A stretch of DNA of 64,000 bases from DASPSM01 sp036008465 (GCA_036008465.1 DASYNP010000091.1:1-64000), one strand, 5' to 3'; shown: positions 24,168 through 33,119, counted from the stretch's first letter. Program-made: numbers and translations. The notes: a model not told the origin generated them from the letters alone.

Positions 24168-25328
24168 TCACTTCGCGCCGAGCACAGCCTTTTCTCGGTG
24201 AGCGCGACCGCTCACTGGTCGCACGAAGGGTTCGACCAGGGCGGCTTCGATCGTGAGCCCCGGGCCAAAGGCCAAGAGCACGCACGGACCGGGTGTTTTG
24301 TTGCGGATCAGTCGCTCGACGATGAACAGGATCGTGGGCGACGACATGTTACCGAACTCGGCCAGCACGTCTCTTGACGTTTGAATCGCGCTCGGCTCGA
24401 GCTGCAAGGCGTCGACGCAGGCTTGGAGGATCCGCGGTCCACCAGGATGGATGCCCCACTGCGCAATCTCGTCGAAGGCGATCTCCTCGCTGGCTAACCA
24501 GCCTTCCACCCAGCTTCGCAATGACCCTTGAATGGCGTCGGGCACCCGCGGCGAGAGCGTCATTTGGAAACCGTGATCGCCAATGTTCCAGCTCATCAGG
24601 TCCTCGGTCTGCGGAACGACCAGTGAGCCGGACGAAAGCCAGCGTGGTTTCTGCTCTCCCCGCGCCTCATCGCAGGCGTGGCCGCAGACCAAAGCTGCGG
24701 AACCATCGGCGAACAGAGCATTGGCGACGATCTGCTCCGGATGCCAGCCGTATTGATGATGCAGGCTGCACAGTTCGATCGCACAGACGAGAATTCGTGC
24801 GTCGGGATTCGCGTCGGCAAACGCGCGAGCGACCCGCAGAGCGTTGAGCGCCCCATGGCAGCCCATGAAGCCGACGTGCGTTCGCGCGACGTCCGGCGGC
24901 AATCCCAACTCGCGTATCAACTGCACGTCGACCCCGGGCGCCGCGAAGCCGCTGCACGACACGGTGATCAGATGCGTGATCGCACTTGCGGCGATCGGCG
25001 CGTCGGCCAGGGCCTTTCGGCACGCGGCGGTCGCCAGGCCCGTCGCCGATTGTGCGTACTTCTGCATGCGAGCCGCCGTGGTCGGACCATTCGGGCCACC
25101 CTCCTCGACCGAACGGTAAAAGACCTGTCCCCCCGGATTTCCGTTCGCCTCGGGAGTCAGCAGCACGGTGTGGCGTTTTCGCACGCCAGCGTGACGGTAA
25201 AGGGTCGGCAGCAATCGCCGTTGCTTGTCCGTCAGGCCGCACAAGATACCTGCCGCCTCCGCCGCGTCAGCCTGCTCGATCGAGAGCTCTGGGACAGCCG
25301 TTCCAATTCCCAAAATGCGGACGCTCAT
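24168..25328 (-). CDS. type III polyketide synthase (chalcone/stilbene synthase family)
   Basis: A 386-residue homodimeric ketosynthase that extends an acyl-CoA starter with malonyl-CoA and cyclises the product to a resorcinol, pyrone or phloroglucinol. The catalytic triad is complete: Cys157 in VGFMGCHGALNALR, His294 in WGIHPGGPRIL and Asn327 in EFGNMSSPTILF. The C-terminal GFGPG-like loop reads LAFGPGLTIE. The ATG at 25328 follows AAGGA and is preferred to a TTG two codons upstream. It is the third gene of a compact cluster with an FAD oxygenase and a methyltransferase, the arrangement of bacterial alkylresorcinol or alkylpyrone pathways. Confidence 0.93.
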   Translation of the reverse strand: MSVRILGIGTAVPELSIEQADAAEAAGILCGLTDKQRRLLPTLYRHAGVRKRHTVLLTPEANGNPGGQVFYRSVEEGGPNGPTTAARMQKYAQSATGLATAACRKALADAPIAASAITHLITVSCSGFAAPGVDVQLIRELGLPPDVARTHVGFMGCHGALNALRVARAFADANPDARILVCAIELCSLHHQYGWHPEQIVANALFADGSAALVCGHACDEARGEQKPRWLSSGSLVVPQTEDLMSWNIGDHGFQMTLSPRVPDAIQGSLRSWVEGWLASEEIAFDEIAQWGIHPGGPRILQACVDALQLEPSAIQTSRDVLAEFGNMSSPTILFIVERLIRNKTPGPCVLLAFGPGLTIEAALVEPFVRPVSGRAHREKAVLGAK

Positions 25329-25377
25329 GATCAATCCTTTTTTAGTTGAAGGCGGCTTCCCCGCCGCGGCTGCGAAC

Positions 25378-26715
25378 TCAGCGCAGCGCTTGCTCCGTCA
25401 AGGAACCAGTTTTTGTCTCGACTTCAATACCGTCTCCCGAGTTCCAAAAATGCCCGATCAGCGGCTTGGCGAGATTGGGCGCAAGTGCGATCAACCCCAT
25501 GGCCGCACGCACCGCCGTCGGACTCCGTAAGAAGTTCGAGAGTATGCGACAGTGCCGTTGCCGGGGCGCGATGTGCGTGCGGTAGAGCGCCGACCAGGCG
25601 CGCGCCATTGCCCCGAACTCATGCCGGGCGGCAACGCGATCACCATTCCGGGTCGAATCGCGGCTGAGCCAGTCCTCGACCAACGGTGCCGCCAGCACGG
25701 CCGACAGCATGCCCCACGTCATTCCTTCGCCGGTAAACGGCTCGATGTAGCCGGCAGCGTCGCCGAGCACCAACAGCCGCCGCGCCGAAATTCGCGGACT
25801 ATGCCGTGTGAGTAATCCGGTGCCGCGCCATTCCGTCGTCTCAAGATTCGCGGGCGGCTTCACGCCGGCTTCGATCAAGATTGTCCGCACGGCTTCCGCC
25901 GGCCCCCGTTGTCGCACGAGATTCGGATCGACCGCCGCGGCCAGGTTGAGTGCATCGCCAGGAACACAGACCATCCCAACGTAACCGCGGCGCGCAACGG
26001 ACATCAAAACGCGTCCAGGCTCAATCTCGAATGTGTTCCAAGGCAGCGTGGCACCCAGTCCGATTCGAGAGGCGGCCGCGACCCTCGGCGCGAAGGCCCG
26101 GTGCCGTTTCAAGCTCGTCCTTGCCAGTCCGTCTGCCGCGATCACCAGGCGCGCTCGGGCCCGAACGGAATGATCCTCGTGCTGCAGCGCGAAGGAGCGA
26201 AAACGACACCCCTCCGAGAGTCCGCGGACGAGCGTCGGTGTTCCCGAGACAAATCCGGCTCCGGCCCGAACGGCGTGCTGGACGAGCTCTGCGTCAAAAT
26301 GAAACCGGGAAACCGCAGCGCCGCCCGGCAGTTCAAAAGTGACTCGCCGTCCTCCGGCCGCCAGCTCGAATCGGTCCAAAGGGGCCGCCACGGAGGGATC
26401 GAGCAGTTGAGCCAGTCCCACGTCTTCCAAGATTCGGCGACCAAGACCGCTGATGCAGCCGCCGCAAACTTTCTCGCGCGGGAACGAACTGCGATCGACC
26501 AGCAGGGTTCGCAATCCGCGAAGCGCCAATTGTCGCGCCGCGAGCGCCCCGGTCGGTCCGGCACCGATCACCGCTGCATCCCAAGCGACGCCAGCTGCAT
26601 CCTGCACGCTGAGCGTCGAGTCGCAGCCGCGACGTTCACGCGCGGTGCGAATGGTCCGGTCGCCGGCGCTCTCGCGGTTTGGCGGAGCGGCGTGCTCGAA
26701 CGCGAGCTGATTCAA
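25378..26715 (-). CDS. FAD-dependent oxidoreductase, geranylgeranyl-reductase/monooxygenase-like
   Basis: A 445-residue flavoprotein. The dinucleotide motif VIGAGPTGAL (about 49-58) begins the FAD-binding domain after a nonconserved N-terminus of about 45 residues. The second FAD motif is VLGDAAGYIEPFTGEGMTWGM, and the Cys-containing FPREKVCGGCISG matches the group that includes geranylgeranyl reductases, flavin halogenases and aromatic hydroxylases. Next to a type III PKS it would oxidise or hydroxylate the phenolic lipid product. The start is TTG at 26715, whose bases overlap the stop of the methyltransferase gene (TTGA), so translation is coupled. Confidence 0.85.
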   Translation of the reverse strand: MNQLAFEHAAPPNRESAGDRTIRTARERRGCDSTLSVQDAAGVAWDAAVIGAGPTGALAARQLALRGLRTLLVDRSSFPREKVCGGCISGLGRRILEDVGLAQLLDPSVAAPLDRFELAAGGRRVTFELPGGAAVSRFHFDAELVQHAVRAGAGFVSGTPTLVRGLSEGCRFRSFALQHEDHSVRARARLVIAADGLARTSLKRHRAFAPRVAAASRIGLGATLPWNTFEIEPGRVLMSVARRGYVGMVCVPGDALNLAAAVDPNLVRQRGPAEAVRTILIEAGVKPPANLETTEWRGTGLLTRHSPRISARRLLVLGDAAGYIEPFTGEGMTWGMLSAVLAAPLVEDWLSRDSTRNGDRVAARHEFGAMARAWSALYRTHIAPRQRHCRILSNFLRSPTAVRAAMGLIALAPNLAKPLIGHFWNSGDGIEVETKTGSLTEQALR

Positions 26716-27425
26716 TCACGACTCCACTGCAAGAGAAAGCGGCACGGCCATCGCGGCTCGACGACGGCCCCCGCCAGACCTCCTTGTCGCGCCACTTCTC
26801 GAATTTCCTTCATCGAAAAAGCCGATTGCACGGAACGCGGACCATCGACGTGGACGATCGGCGATCGCGTGAGAAAGCGACACCCCAGCCACACCAGACC
26901 GTAGCTGAATGCCGAGCGACACAAGTCGTTCACGAGTACGAGCCGCTGCGTGGCGGCGGCCATTTTCGCCAACAGGGCCGACGCGACGTCCTCGGGCAAA
27001 TGATGGAGAAACAGCGAGCACATCACCACGTCGTACCCGTCGGGCAGCGGGGCGTTGAGCACGTCCTGACGAAAGAATTGCACGTTCTCGACCTGGCGTT
27101 CTGTGGCCCGGGCGGTCGCGTAGCGCACGGCAAAGGGACTCACGTCGCAGCCATCGACGAGGACACGCGCGCCCGCGCGGGCGGCTCTTCTCGCGACGTC
27201 GATGGCGACGTCGCCCCCGCCGCTGGCCAGATCCAAAACCCGCCAGGTTCGCGAGGCATTCGTGGCAATCAGACGCTCGACGGCGTTCCAGACGATTCGG
27301 CCGCTGCCGCTGATGCGATTGATCCGGCGCAAGCCGACGAGCGCCCCGCGGTGCAAACGCTCTTCCAGGCCTGGCTGGTCCATCAGCTCGGGCTCACGAA
27401 GGCGACATCGGAAGCGATTCAGCAT
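26712..27425 (-). CDS. SAM-dependent methyltransferase of the type III PKS cluster
   Basis: A 237-residue class I methyltransferase. Motif I is VLDLASGGGDVAIDVARRA, followed by DGCDVSPFAVRYA and the post-I segment VVMCSLFLHHLPED. The N-terminal EPELMDQPGLEERLHRGALVGLRRINR resembles the start of methyltransferases found beside type III polyketide synthases in other bacteria. It would O- or C-methylate the polyketide product. The ATG at 27425 is used; a TTG at 27446 and an ATG at 27383 are also possible. It is first in the cluster, with the FAD oxygenase coupled directly behind it. Confidence 0.85.
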   Translation of the reverse strand: MLNRFRCRLREPELMDQPGLEERLHRGALVGLRRINRISGSGRIVWNAVERLIATNASRTWRVLDLASGGGDVAIDVARRAARAGARVLVDGCDVSPFAVRYATARATERQVENVQFFRQDVLNAPLPDGYDVVMCSLFLHHLPEDVASALLAKMAAATQRLVLVNDLCRSAFSYGLVWLGCRFLTRSPIVHVDGPRSVQSAFSMKEIREVARQGGLAGAVVEPRWPCRFLLQWSRD

Positions 27426-27657
27426 TTTGGTCCAGATGTCGGACAAGCCGAGGTCTCAGCCCGGCCCGAGCCCGCAATTGACGTTCTCGCATTGTCGCCA
27501 AGATCTTACTCGACTTGCCAATTCTTGACCATTGGGACTCGCCGTCAGCGCGCCGCAGAGACCGGAAATTCATCATCGGGGCGAAAGTGTTCTTTGCCCA
27601 GATGCACAGCCCTGCTAGCATCGCCACCGTTTGTCGGCTCTCAGGGAGGCTTGTCGC

Positions 27658-28344
27658 ATGAAACACGCGATTTCCGCTCGTATCCGTTTCACATGGGTTG
27701 CCGCCTTGGCCCTGGCAACTATTGAATTGACGACGAGCCCCGTGCGAGCGCAAACGCCCGAACCGCGCCGGGAGGCCCGGAATCTACGGCTTCACACCGG
27801 AGAGATCGATACGGACCTGAGCCGCGTTTTCATTTTCGTCGACAAGACCGGCTTCGGTCATCAGCATGCCGTCGTCGGACGTCTCAAGGGCGGGTACTTG
27901 CGAGTGGCTAAGGAGGCGGCCGGCAAAATCCTTTTCGATATGCCGACATTTCGCGCCGACACCCTGGATGCCCGCCGAAAAGTCGGGCTGGAAGGGGCCA
28001 GCAGCGAGGACGAACAAGAGCAGGTCACAGCCAACATGACCGGAGAATCGGTTTTGGATGTGGCCCATTTTCCAACCGCCCTCTTCGCGGTGACCAGCGT
28101 GCGTCGCTTCGACGAACGAGGATTGAAACAATATTCGCTCGACGGCGATTTCACCCTGCATGGCGTAACGCGCGCAATCAACATCACCGCAACGGGCGAG
28201 CAAGAGCAGGGCTACTTGCACCTCAAAGGACACTTCCCGCTGCGGCAGACCGATTATGGGATCCGGCCCTTCAAGAAGGCGCTGGGGGCCGTCGGCGTCG
28301 GAGACGTGCTGACGGTCTATGGCGATCTTTGGATCAAGCAGTGA
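27658..28344 (+). CDS. YceI-like lipocalin-fold protein
   Basis: A 228-residue exported protein. A signal peptide covers about residues 1-32 (MKHAISARIRFTWVAALALA, ending SPVRA). The YceI pattern follows as DTDLSRVFIFVDKTGFGHQHAVVGRLKGG, NMTGESVLDVAHFPTALFAVTSVRRF, YSLDGDFTLHGVTRAINITAT and FPLRQTDYGIRPFKKALGAVGVGDVLTV. YceI proteins form a beta-barrel that binds long isoprenoid or fatty lipids in the periplasm. GGGAGG lies upstream of the ATG. It is divergent from the polyketide cluster and leads a run of two methyltransferase genes, so carrying the cluster's lipid product is a reasonable guess. Confidence 0.85.
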   Translation: MKHAISARIRFTWVAALALATIELTTSPVRAQTPEPRREARNLRLHTGEIDTDLSRVFIFVDKTGFGHQHAVVGRLKGGYLRVAKEAAGKILFDMPTFRADTLDARRKVGLEGASSEDEQEQVTANMTGESVLDVAHFPTALFAVTSVRRFDERGLKQYSLDGDFTLHGVTRAINITATGEQEQGYLHLKGHFPLRQTDYGIRPFKKALGAVGVGDVLTVYGDLWIKQ

Positions 28345-28411
28345 TCGCTCGCACTCGATTTCGACTCGAATCGACCGCACAAAACTTTTCCGGCCATCAG
28401 GAGCGTGAAGG

Positions 28412-29302
28412 ATGATTTCCTGCCCCACGGTCGAGAAGCGCGTGATTCGCACGCACTACAACCTGGCGACGCCGTTCTATCGGCTGCTGTGGGGCCGCCA
28501 CATCCATCATGGGTTGTGGGAAGGTTCCGAAAGTCCGAGCGAGGCGCAGCTCAAGTTGACACAGACGTTAGTTCGCGAGGCGGGAATTCGCGGAGGCGAG
28601 CGGGTGCTCGACGTCGGCTGTGGAATGGGCGGTTCATCAATCTATCTTGCGAAAACCTTGGGATGCGACGTCACGGGCGTTACGCTGAGCCCGGTGCAGC
28701 GAGGTTGGGCGGCCATGGCGGCCCGCCTGAACGGCGTCGGACGCAAAACGCGTTTTCTCGCCACAGATGCTGAGACCGTTCAATTGGAACCGGAATCGTT
28801 CGACGTTGTCTGGAGCGTCGAATGTACGGAGCATCTCTTCGACAAGCCGGCCTTCTTTCGCCGAGTCGCCGAATGGCTGCGTCCCGGCGGGCAGGTGGCC
28901 ATCTGTGCTTGGCAGGCGGGAGATGGACGGCTGAGCGCCGACGCCGAGCGCCAGGTTTATGACGTGTGCGAAGGCTTTTTTTGCCCGTCCTTGGGAAGCA
29001 GCGAAGATTACCGAGGCTGGTTCACCGACGCCGGGCTGCAGGTCGAGCGATATCTCGATTGGACGAGCCGGGTGGCCCAAACCTGGGAAATTTGCGCCCG
29101 AAGGGCCCGATTCACTCGTGTTCACTGGCTGGCCCGGTGGATCGACAAGGACCAATTGATGTTTCTCGACCGATTTCAGACAATCCTTCGCGCTTACCAG
29201 AGCGGAGCGATGACCTACGGTTGCTGGGTGGCCGAGAAGCCTCGCTCTCCTCACGCGGCAGCGGCGCGAAACGCTGCTCTCGAAACTACCCAAACGACAT
29301 GA
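28412..29302 (+). CDS. SAM-dependent methyltransferase, tocopherol-methyltransferase-like
   Basis: A 296-residue class I methyltransferase. The N-terminal THYNLATPFYRLLWGRHIHHGLWE is characteristic of the gamma-tocopherol/cyclopropane-fatty-acid methyltransferase group. Motif I is VLDVGCGMGGSSIYLAK (about 66-82), then VTGVTLSPVQ and DVVWSVECTEHLFDK. Members methylate phenolic lipids or quinones. AGGAG precedes the ATG. It lies 67 bases after the YceI gene and 93 bases before a membrane methyltransferase, probably in one operon. With the adjacent type III PKS it may complete methylation of a phenolic lipid. Confidence 0.87.
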   Translation: MISCPTVEKRVIRTHYNLATPFYRLLWGRHIHHGLWEGSESPSEAQLKLTQTLVREAGIRGGERVLDVGCGMGGSSIYLAKTLGCDVTGVTLSPVQRGWAAMAARLNGVGRKTRFLATDAETVQLEPESFDVVWSVECTEHLFDKPAFFRRVAEWLRPGGQVAICAWQAGDGRLSADAERQVYDVCEGFFCPSLGSSEDYRGWFTDAGLQVERYLDWTSRVAQTWEICARRARFTRVHWLARWIDKDQLMFLDRFQTILRAYQSGAMTYGCWVAEKPRSPHAAAARNAALETTQTT

Positions 29303-29395
29303 GCGTGATCGTTGGACCGCCCAGCGAGTCCCATGGCGCGTCTCGAATGATTCGAGCGCTTCACGCGACACTGTGATCAGCCCGAAAGCGCACGG

Positions 29396-30184
29396 ATGCG
29401 ACGACTGTTGGGCATCAGTTTTGGCGCATTGACCCAGGTCTTGTTCCTGGCCACGCTCTGGCCGCTCTATTGCTTTCTGCGAAACGACTGGGCGGCTGCC
29501 CCAGAGGGGTCGCTGTGGATCGATGCGGCCCTCGCGCTGGGATTCGCGATTCCGCATAGCATCTTGCTCTCTCCGCCGACCCGAAAGCTTGTGACTCGCT
29601 GGCTCCCGTCGGAGCTCTACGGCTGCCTGTTCTGTCTCGTGACTTGTGTGACTCTCTTATTGCAATTCAGCCTGTGGCGCGGCAGTCAGACGACACTTTG
29701 GTCGTGGCCCGAAAAGATCCAGCCCGCCGTTCACGCAGCCTTCCTTTGCTTTTGGGGGCTGACTTTTTACAGCCTTTGGTTGACCGGTCTCCAATATCAG
29801 ACGGGAGTTGGCCCGTGGTGGCGTTGGGTGCGTCGACAGCCGGTGCCGCGGCGCGACTTTCTTCCGCGTGGCGCTTATCGCTATCTGCGCCACCCGGTCT
29901 ATCTCAGCTTTTTGGGACTTGTCTGGCTGACGCCCGTGCTGACCGCCGACCGTGTCGTGCTCATTGGCGTCTGGACTGCCTATGTCTTCGTCGGCAGCTA
30001 TCTGAAAGACAGGCGGCTCGTGCAAGTCCTGGGCGAACCTTACCTCCGGTACCTAAGCGAAGTCCCCGCCTATCCATTTCTCCCATTGAGGCCAAAACCT
30101 ATCCGGTTGCTCAACTTGGCATCGGTTGGAGGAACGGCCGGCAAAGAGGGCCCGAGCGCGAAAACGCCGGCCAAGGCGGCCTGA
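29396..30184 (+). CDS. membrane methyltransferase, isoprenylcysteine-methyltransferase/MddA-like
   Basis: A 262-residue polytopic protein with about five membrane segments in residues 5-210. The segment RGAYRYLRHPVYLSFLGLVWLTP is the SAM-binding HP-containing motif of the isoprenylcysteine carboxyl methyltransferase/PEMT fold, and EPYLRYLSEVPAYPFLP is the second conserved block. Relatives include NnrU and the methanethiol S-methyltransferase MddA, which makes dimethyl sulfide; the overall size fits MddA. The last 35 residues are basic and not conserved. It is the third gene of the YceI-led run. The substrate could equally be a thiol or a lipid phenol. Confidence 0.75.
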   Translation: MRRLLGISFGALTQVLFLATLWPLYCFLRNDWAAAPEGSLWIDAALALGFAIPHSILLSPPTRKLVTRWLPSELYGCLFCLVTCVTLLLQFSLWRGSQTTLWSWPEKIQPAVHAAFLCFWGLTFYSLWLTGLQYQTGVGPWWRWVRRQPVPRRDFLPRGAYRYLRHPVYLSFLGLVWLTPVLTADRVVLIGVWTAYVFVGSYLKDRRLVQVLGEPYLRYLSEVPAYPFLPLRPKPIRLLNLASVGGTAGKEGPSAKTPAKAA

Positions 30185-30301
30185 GTTTTTCGGAAATTCT
30201 TTGTCTCCGGACGGAATTTGGACTTTACGTTTTCGGACTGATCGCTCGTAATGAAGCGTTGAAACGTGCGGCGGAACTGCGCACGGATTTCGCACCGGGC
30301 G

Positions 30302-30658
30302 ATGACAATGCTGAAAGTCCGACGAGGTTGGGTCGCTTTTTCACTGTCGGCGTATTTGCTGGCAGCGATGAGCGTGCACTTTCTGCACGACCACAGCGGC
30401 TCGCACGATCATTGCCTCGCCGGATGCCCGACAGCCGAATCGTCCTCTGCCCCGCATAGCGACGGTGAATGCCCGGCCGGTTCCTGCGAAGACTCGTGCT
30501 TCGCCTGCCGATTCCTGGCGATCCAATCGATCGCTCCAGAGATCGTTACTCCGGCGGCGCTGATTGCCGCCGTCGAGCCCGTGCCCGAGCCGTTTTGCAG
30601 GCTCGTTTCTGCCGACCGGCCCGCTCTGCCGCTCACTCGCGGCCCTCCGTGCGCCTGA
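30302..30658 (+). CDS. small Cys/His-rich exported protein
   Basis: A 118-residue protein starting at ATG 30302. A hydrophobic segment (WVAFSLSAYLLAAMSVHFL, about residues 9-27) acts as a signal or anchor. It is followed by a His/Cys-rich stretch, HDHSGSHDHCLAGC and later GECPAGSCEDSCFACRFLA, with six Cys and five His within about 45 residues. This suggests metal binding or a disulfide-bonded micro-domain outside the membrane. The C-terminus is Pro/Ala-rich. Its family is not recognised. It lies 180 bases upstream of the DUF1559 gene in the same direction. Confidence 0.6.
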   Translation: MTMLKVRRGWVAFSLSAYLLAAMSVHFLHDHSGSHDHCLAGCPTAESSSAPHSDGECPAGSCEDSCFACRFLAIQSIAPEIVTPAALIAAVEPVPEPFCRLVSADRPALPLTRGPPCA

Positions 30659-30838
30659 CCGCGCAGGTCTACAGCGATCGCATGTGAAACGGTCACGTTG
30701 CGCCTGACCTCCGATTCGTGGTCCGAATTCGCGGATGCGACTTTTCGGAGGGACGCGCCTCTTTCCTTCTCGATCAACCGGGTTGCCTAGTCGCGAGGCC
30801 GCGCCTCGTCGCAAGGGCCCGACACGGAGATTTGTCTG

Positions 30839-31795
30839 ATGTCTCGCAATCAACCTGATTCCGGGCTGCGCCGTCCGGGATTCACGCTCATTGAGTTACT
30901 GGTCGTCATCGCGATTATCGCGATTCTGATCGCGCTCTTGCTCCCGGCCGTGCAGTCGGCGCGAGTCGCCGCGCGGCGGACGCAAAACCGCAACAATCTC
31001 AAGCAACTCGGGCTGGCTCTGCACAACTATCACGACGTCGCTCGCACGTTTCCGCCGGGATGGATCGGCGTAACGAACGGTGTGCAAGATTGGAACGGCG
31101 CAAACGGATGGTGCTGGGCGACGTTGATCCTGCCTCACCTCGAGCAGGGCAACATGTACAATAAGCTCAATCTGCGGCTGTCGGTGACCGATCCTGCGAA
31201 CAACGCGATTTACATCGCCAATACTCTGCAGGCCAATTTCCGCAATCCGAACGACATCGGCCCCGAAACGTTCACAATCAATACTCCCTCCAACCCGGGG
31301 CCGGCCACTCCGATTTGTAAGCTGCCGACTTCCAACTACGTCGGGAATTGGGGCAGCACCGACGCGGACAATGTGTACTATTTGCCCGTCGGTGCACCGG
31401 CTGTCGGCAACGGTGTCTTTTACCTCAACAGCCGCGTGCGCCTGCGCGACATCACCGACGGCACCAGCCAAACCTTTCTCATCGGCCAGCACAAGACAGA
31501 AGCCAACCCGTCGTTGTCTTTCGGGGGCGACACGTTCGCCTGGTTCTCGACCTGGGTCGGCGTCGTGCCAAACGCGGAGTCGAGCATCTCGCGCGTCCTT
31601 GGCGTCGCCGATCACGTGCCGAACGATCCGGCCCACCACCAGGACGATTTCAGCGGCATCTACGACCTCGGAGCTCACTTTTGCTTCTGCGACGGGAGCG
31701 TCACGTTCATCAGCGAAAACATGGACAAGGCCACATTTCAGAGCATGGCCACGATCCAGGGCGGCGAAGCGCCCGCCAATGGAGCCGGTGACTGA
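30839..31795 (+). CDS. DUF1559 pilin-like protein
   Basis: A 318-residue protein of a family greatly expanded in planctomycetes. The N-terminus has the type IV prepilin/pseudopilin signal GFTLIELLVVIAIIAILIALLLP, with cleavage after Gly and methylation of Phe, followed by QSARVAARRTQNRNNLKQLGLALHNYHD, typical of DUF1559. The C-terminal block GAHFCFCDGSVTFISENMD is the conserved H-x-x-x-x-DG motif. It would be anchored in the inner membrane and may assemble through a type II secretion or pilus-like machine; the exact role of the family is unknown. A palindromic repeat follows the stop. Confidence 0.92.
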   Translation: MSRNQPDSGLRRPGFTLIELLVVIAIIAILIALLLPAVQSARVAARRTQNRNNLKQLGLALHNYHDVARTFPPGWIGVTNGVQDWNGANGWCWATLILPHLEQGNMYNKLNLRLSVTDPANNAIYIANTLQANFRNPNDIGPETFTINTPSNPGPATPICKLPTSNYVGNWGSTDADNVYYLPVGAPAVGNGVFYLNSRVRLRDITDGTSQTFLIGQHKTEANPSLSFGGDTFAWFSTWVGVVPNAESSISRVLGVADHVPNDPAHHQDDFSGIYDLGAHFCFCDGSVTFISENMDKATFQSMATIQGGEAPANGAGD

Positions 31796-31805
31796 GGCCG
31801 CGGCT

Positions 31806-31900
31806 GGTGCCACTGGCGGCAGCCTTGGGCCGTCAGTGATCTGCAGGAGAGCCCGGCTCTGGCGAAGACACTGGCGGGTCAGAGCCCCGCCAGTGGCACC
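31806..31900. repeat. palindromic element, GGTGCCACTGGCGG type
   Basis: Perfect 14-base arms (31806-31819 and 31887-31900) enclose 67 bases that contain a further ACTGGCGG copy at about 31870. It sits between the convergent DUF1559 and cmk genes, so it could fold in the 3' UTR of both. Elements beginning TGCCACTGGC are, to my knowledge, common in planctomycete intergenic DNA. Confidence 0.75.
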
Positions 31901-31931
31901 CAATAAATTTGGGCGGAATGGATAACTAATC

Positions 31932-32585
31932 CTAGTCGCCGATCTTCTCACGCACGACCGCTTCCATCCGGCGGACCATCTCGTCGGGCGAAAGGTGCGA
32001 CGAATCGATCCGAACCGCGTCGTCGGCCGCGCGGAGGGGAGCCGTTTCGCGCGTTTCATCGCGCGTGTCGCGTTCGAGGATCTGCCGCAATAGATCCTCG
32101 AACGCGATTTCTTCACCTTGTGCCGCTAACTCGAGCTGCCGGCGGCGCGCTCGCTCGTTCGCGTCGGCGGTGAGGAAGAACTTGCAGTGAGCGTCCGGAA
32201 AGACGACCGTCCCCTGATCGCGCCCCTCACTGACGACGTGCCGGCCCTCTGCGGCCTTTCGCTGCAGGCGAACCATCGCCGAGCGGACCGCGGGAATTGC
32301 GGCGACCCGCGACGCGGCGCTCGTCACTTCCGGCGCGCGAATGGCGGCCGTCACGTCGCGGCCGTAGGCACGAACGATCGGTCCGAGGGCGTCGATCTCA
32401 ATTTTCTGAGCAAGCTGGGAGACGCCCTCGGCATCGTTGACGTCGATTCCCGAAGCGAGCACTTCGAGCGCCACAGCCCGATACATGGCTCCCGTGTCGA
32501 GAAACTCGAAGCCCAGCCGCTCCGCCAACCGGCGTGCCGCCGTACTTTTTCCCGAACCGGCCGGACCATCGATCGTGACAATCAT
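31932..32585 (-). CDS. cmk: (d)CMP kinase
   Basis: A 217-residue cytoplasmic enzyme that phosphorylates CMP and dCMP with ATP. The P-loop is GPAGSGKST (about residues 7-15) directly after the start, which fixes the ATG at 32585. LDTGAMYRAVAL is the nucleotide-monophosphate binding segment, and RDQGTVVFPDAHCKFFLTADANERARRR is the conserved Arg/Asp region and lid. IDSSHLSPDEMVRRM closes the protein. The length matches the family. It is convergent with DUF1559, and the next gene upstream in the same direction is a small membrane protein. Confidence 0.94.
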   Translation of the reverse strand: MIVTIDGPAGSGKSTAARRLAERLGFEFLDTGAMYRAVALEVLASGIDVNDAEGVSQLAQKIEIDALGPIVRAYGRDVTAAIRAPEVTSAASRVAAIPAVRSAMVRLQRKAAEGRHVVSEGRDQGTVVFPDAHCKFFLTADANERARRRQLELAAQGEEIAFEDLLRQILERDTRDETRETAPLRAADDAVRIDSSHLSPDEMVRRMEAVVREKIGD

Positions 32586-32660
32586 GCAAGCAAATTTAGC
32601 GAGTAGCCCCGAACCCTCGAAAGGCTCAATTGATAAATCCATTGCTTTGCGGCGGACGAT

Positions 32661-33119
32661 CTACAAGCTCCAAGCCTGAATTCGTTGCTCTGTCATTTCG
32701 AGCCGACCGTCGTTAATCCGCGCTCGAATCTCACCACGGTTGGACGGCTCTATGTAGCATTCGATAGGGACGCGTCGCTCAATTCCGCGTCCGTCGGTGA
32801 ATTCAATCCGCAGGTCGGACTCCGAAGTTGGGACCACGATCGTTTCCGTCCGGCCACCCGGCGCGATTTCACCAACCGGGTAGGATCTTCCCGTGACATG
32901 CAGCACGACCGCACGCATCGGTTCGGTCCCAGCGTTCTCGACAGTAACCCGCACTCCCGGCCGAAAGTGGTAGCACGCAAGTCCGCCGCCAACGAGCACT
33001 AGTCCGGCGGCAATTGCTACGCAGACCCGTAGCCGCCACCCATTTTGTGTCGCGGTGTCATTGTTCACTTCCGATTCGTTGTCGCTAACCAAATCGAAGC
33101 TCGACATCGACGATCTCAT
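32661..33119 (-). CDS. single-pass membrane protein of unknown function
   Basis: A 152-residue protein with a charged N-terminus of about 28 residues, one membrane helix (RVCVAIAAGLVLVGGGLACY) and a soluble beta-rich domain that would face the periplasm (VRVTVENAGTEPMRAVVLHVTGRSY, GRTETIVVPTSES). The soluble part resembles an Ig-like or transthyretin-like sandwich but is not recognised. The start overlaps the end of the large glycosidase gene by about 35 bases, suggesting co-translation. ATG at 33119 or 33107 are both possible. Confidence 0.6.
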   Translation of the reverse strand: MRSSMSSFDLVSDNESEVNNDTATQNGWRLRVCVAIAAGLVLVGGGLACYHFRPGVRVTVENAGTEPMRAVVLHVTGRSYPVGEIAPGGRTETIVVPTSESDLRIEFTDGRGIERRVPIECYIEPSNRGEIRARINDGRLEMTEQRIQAWSL

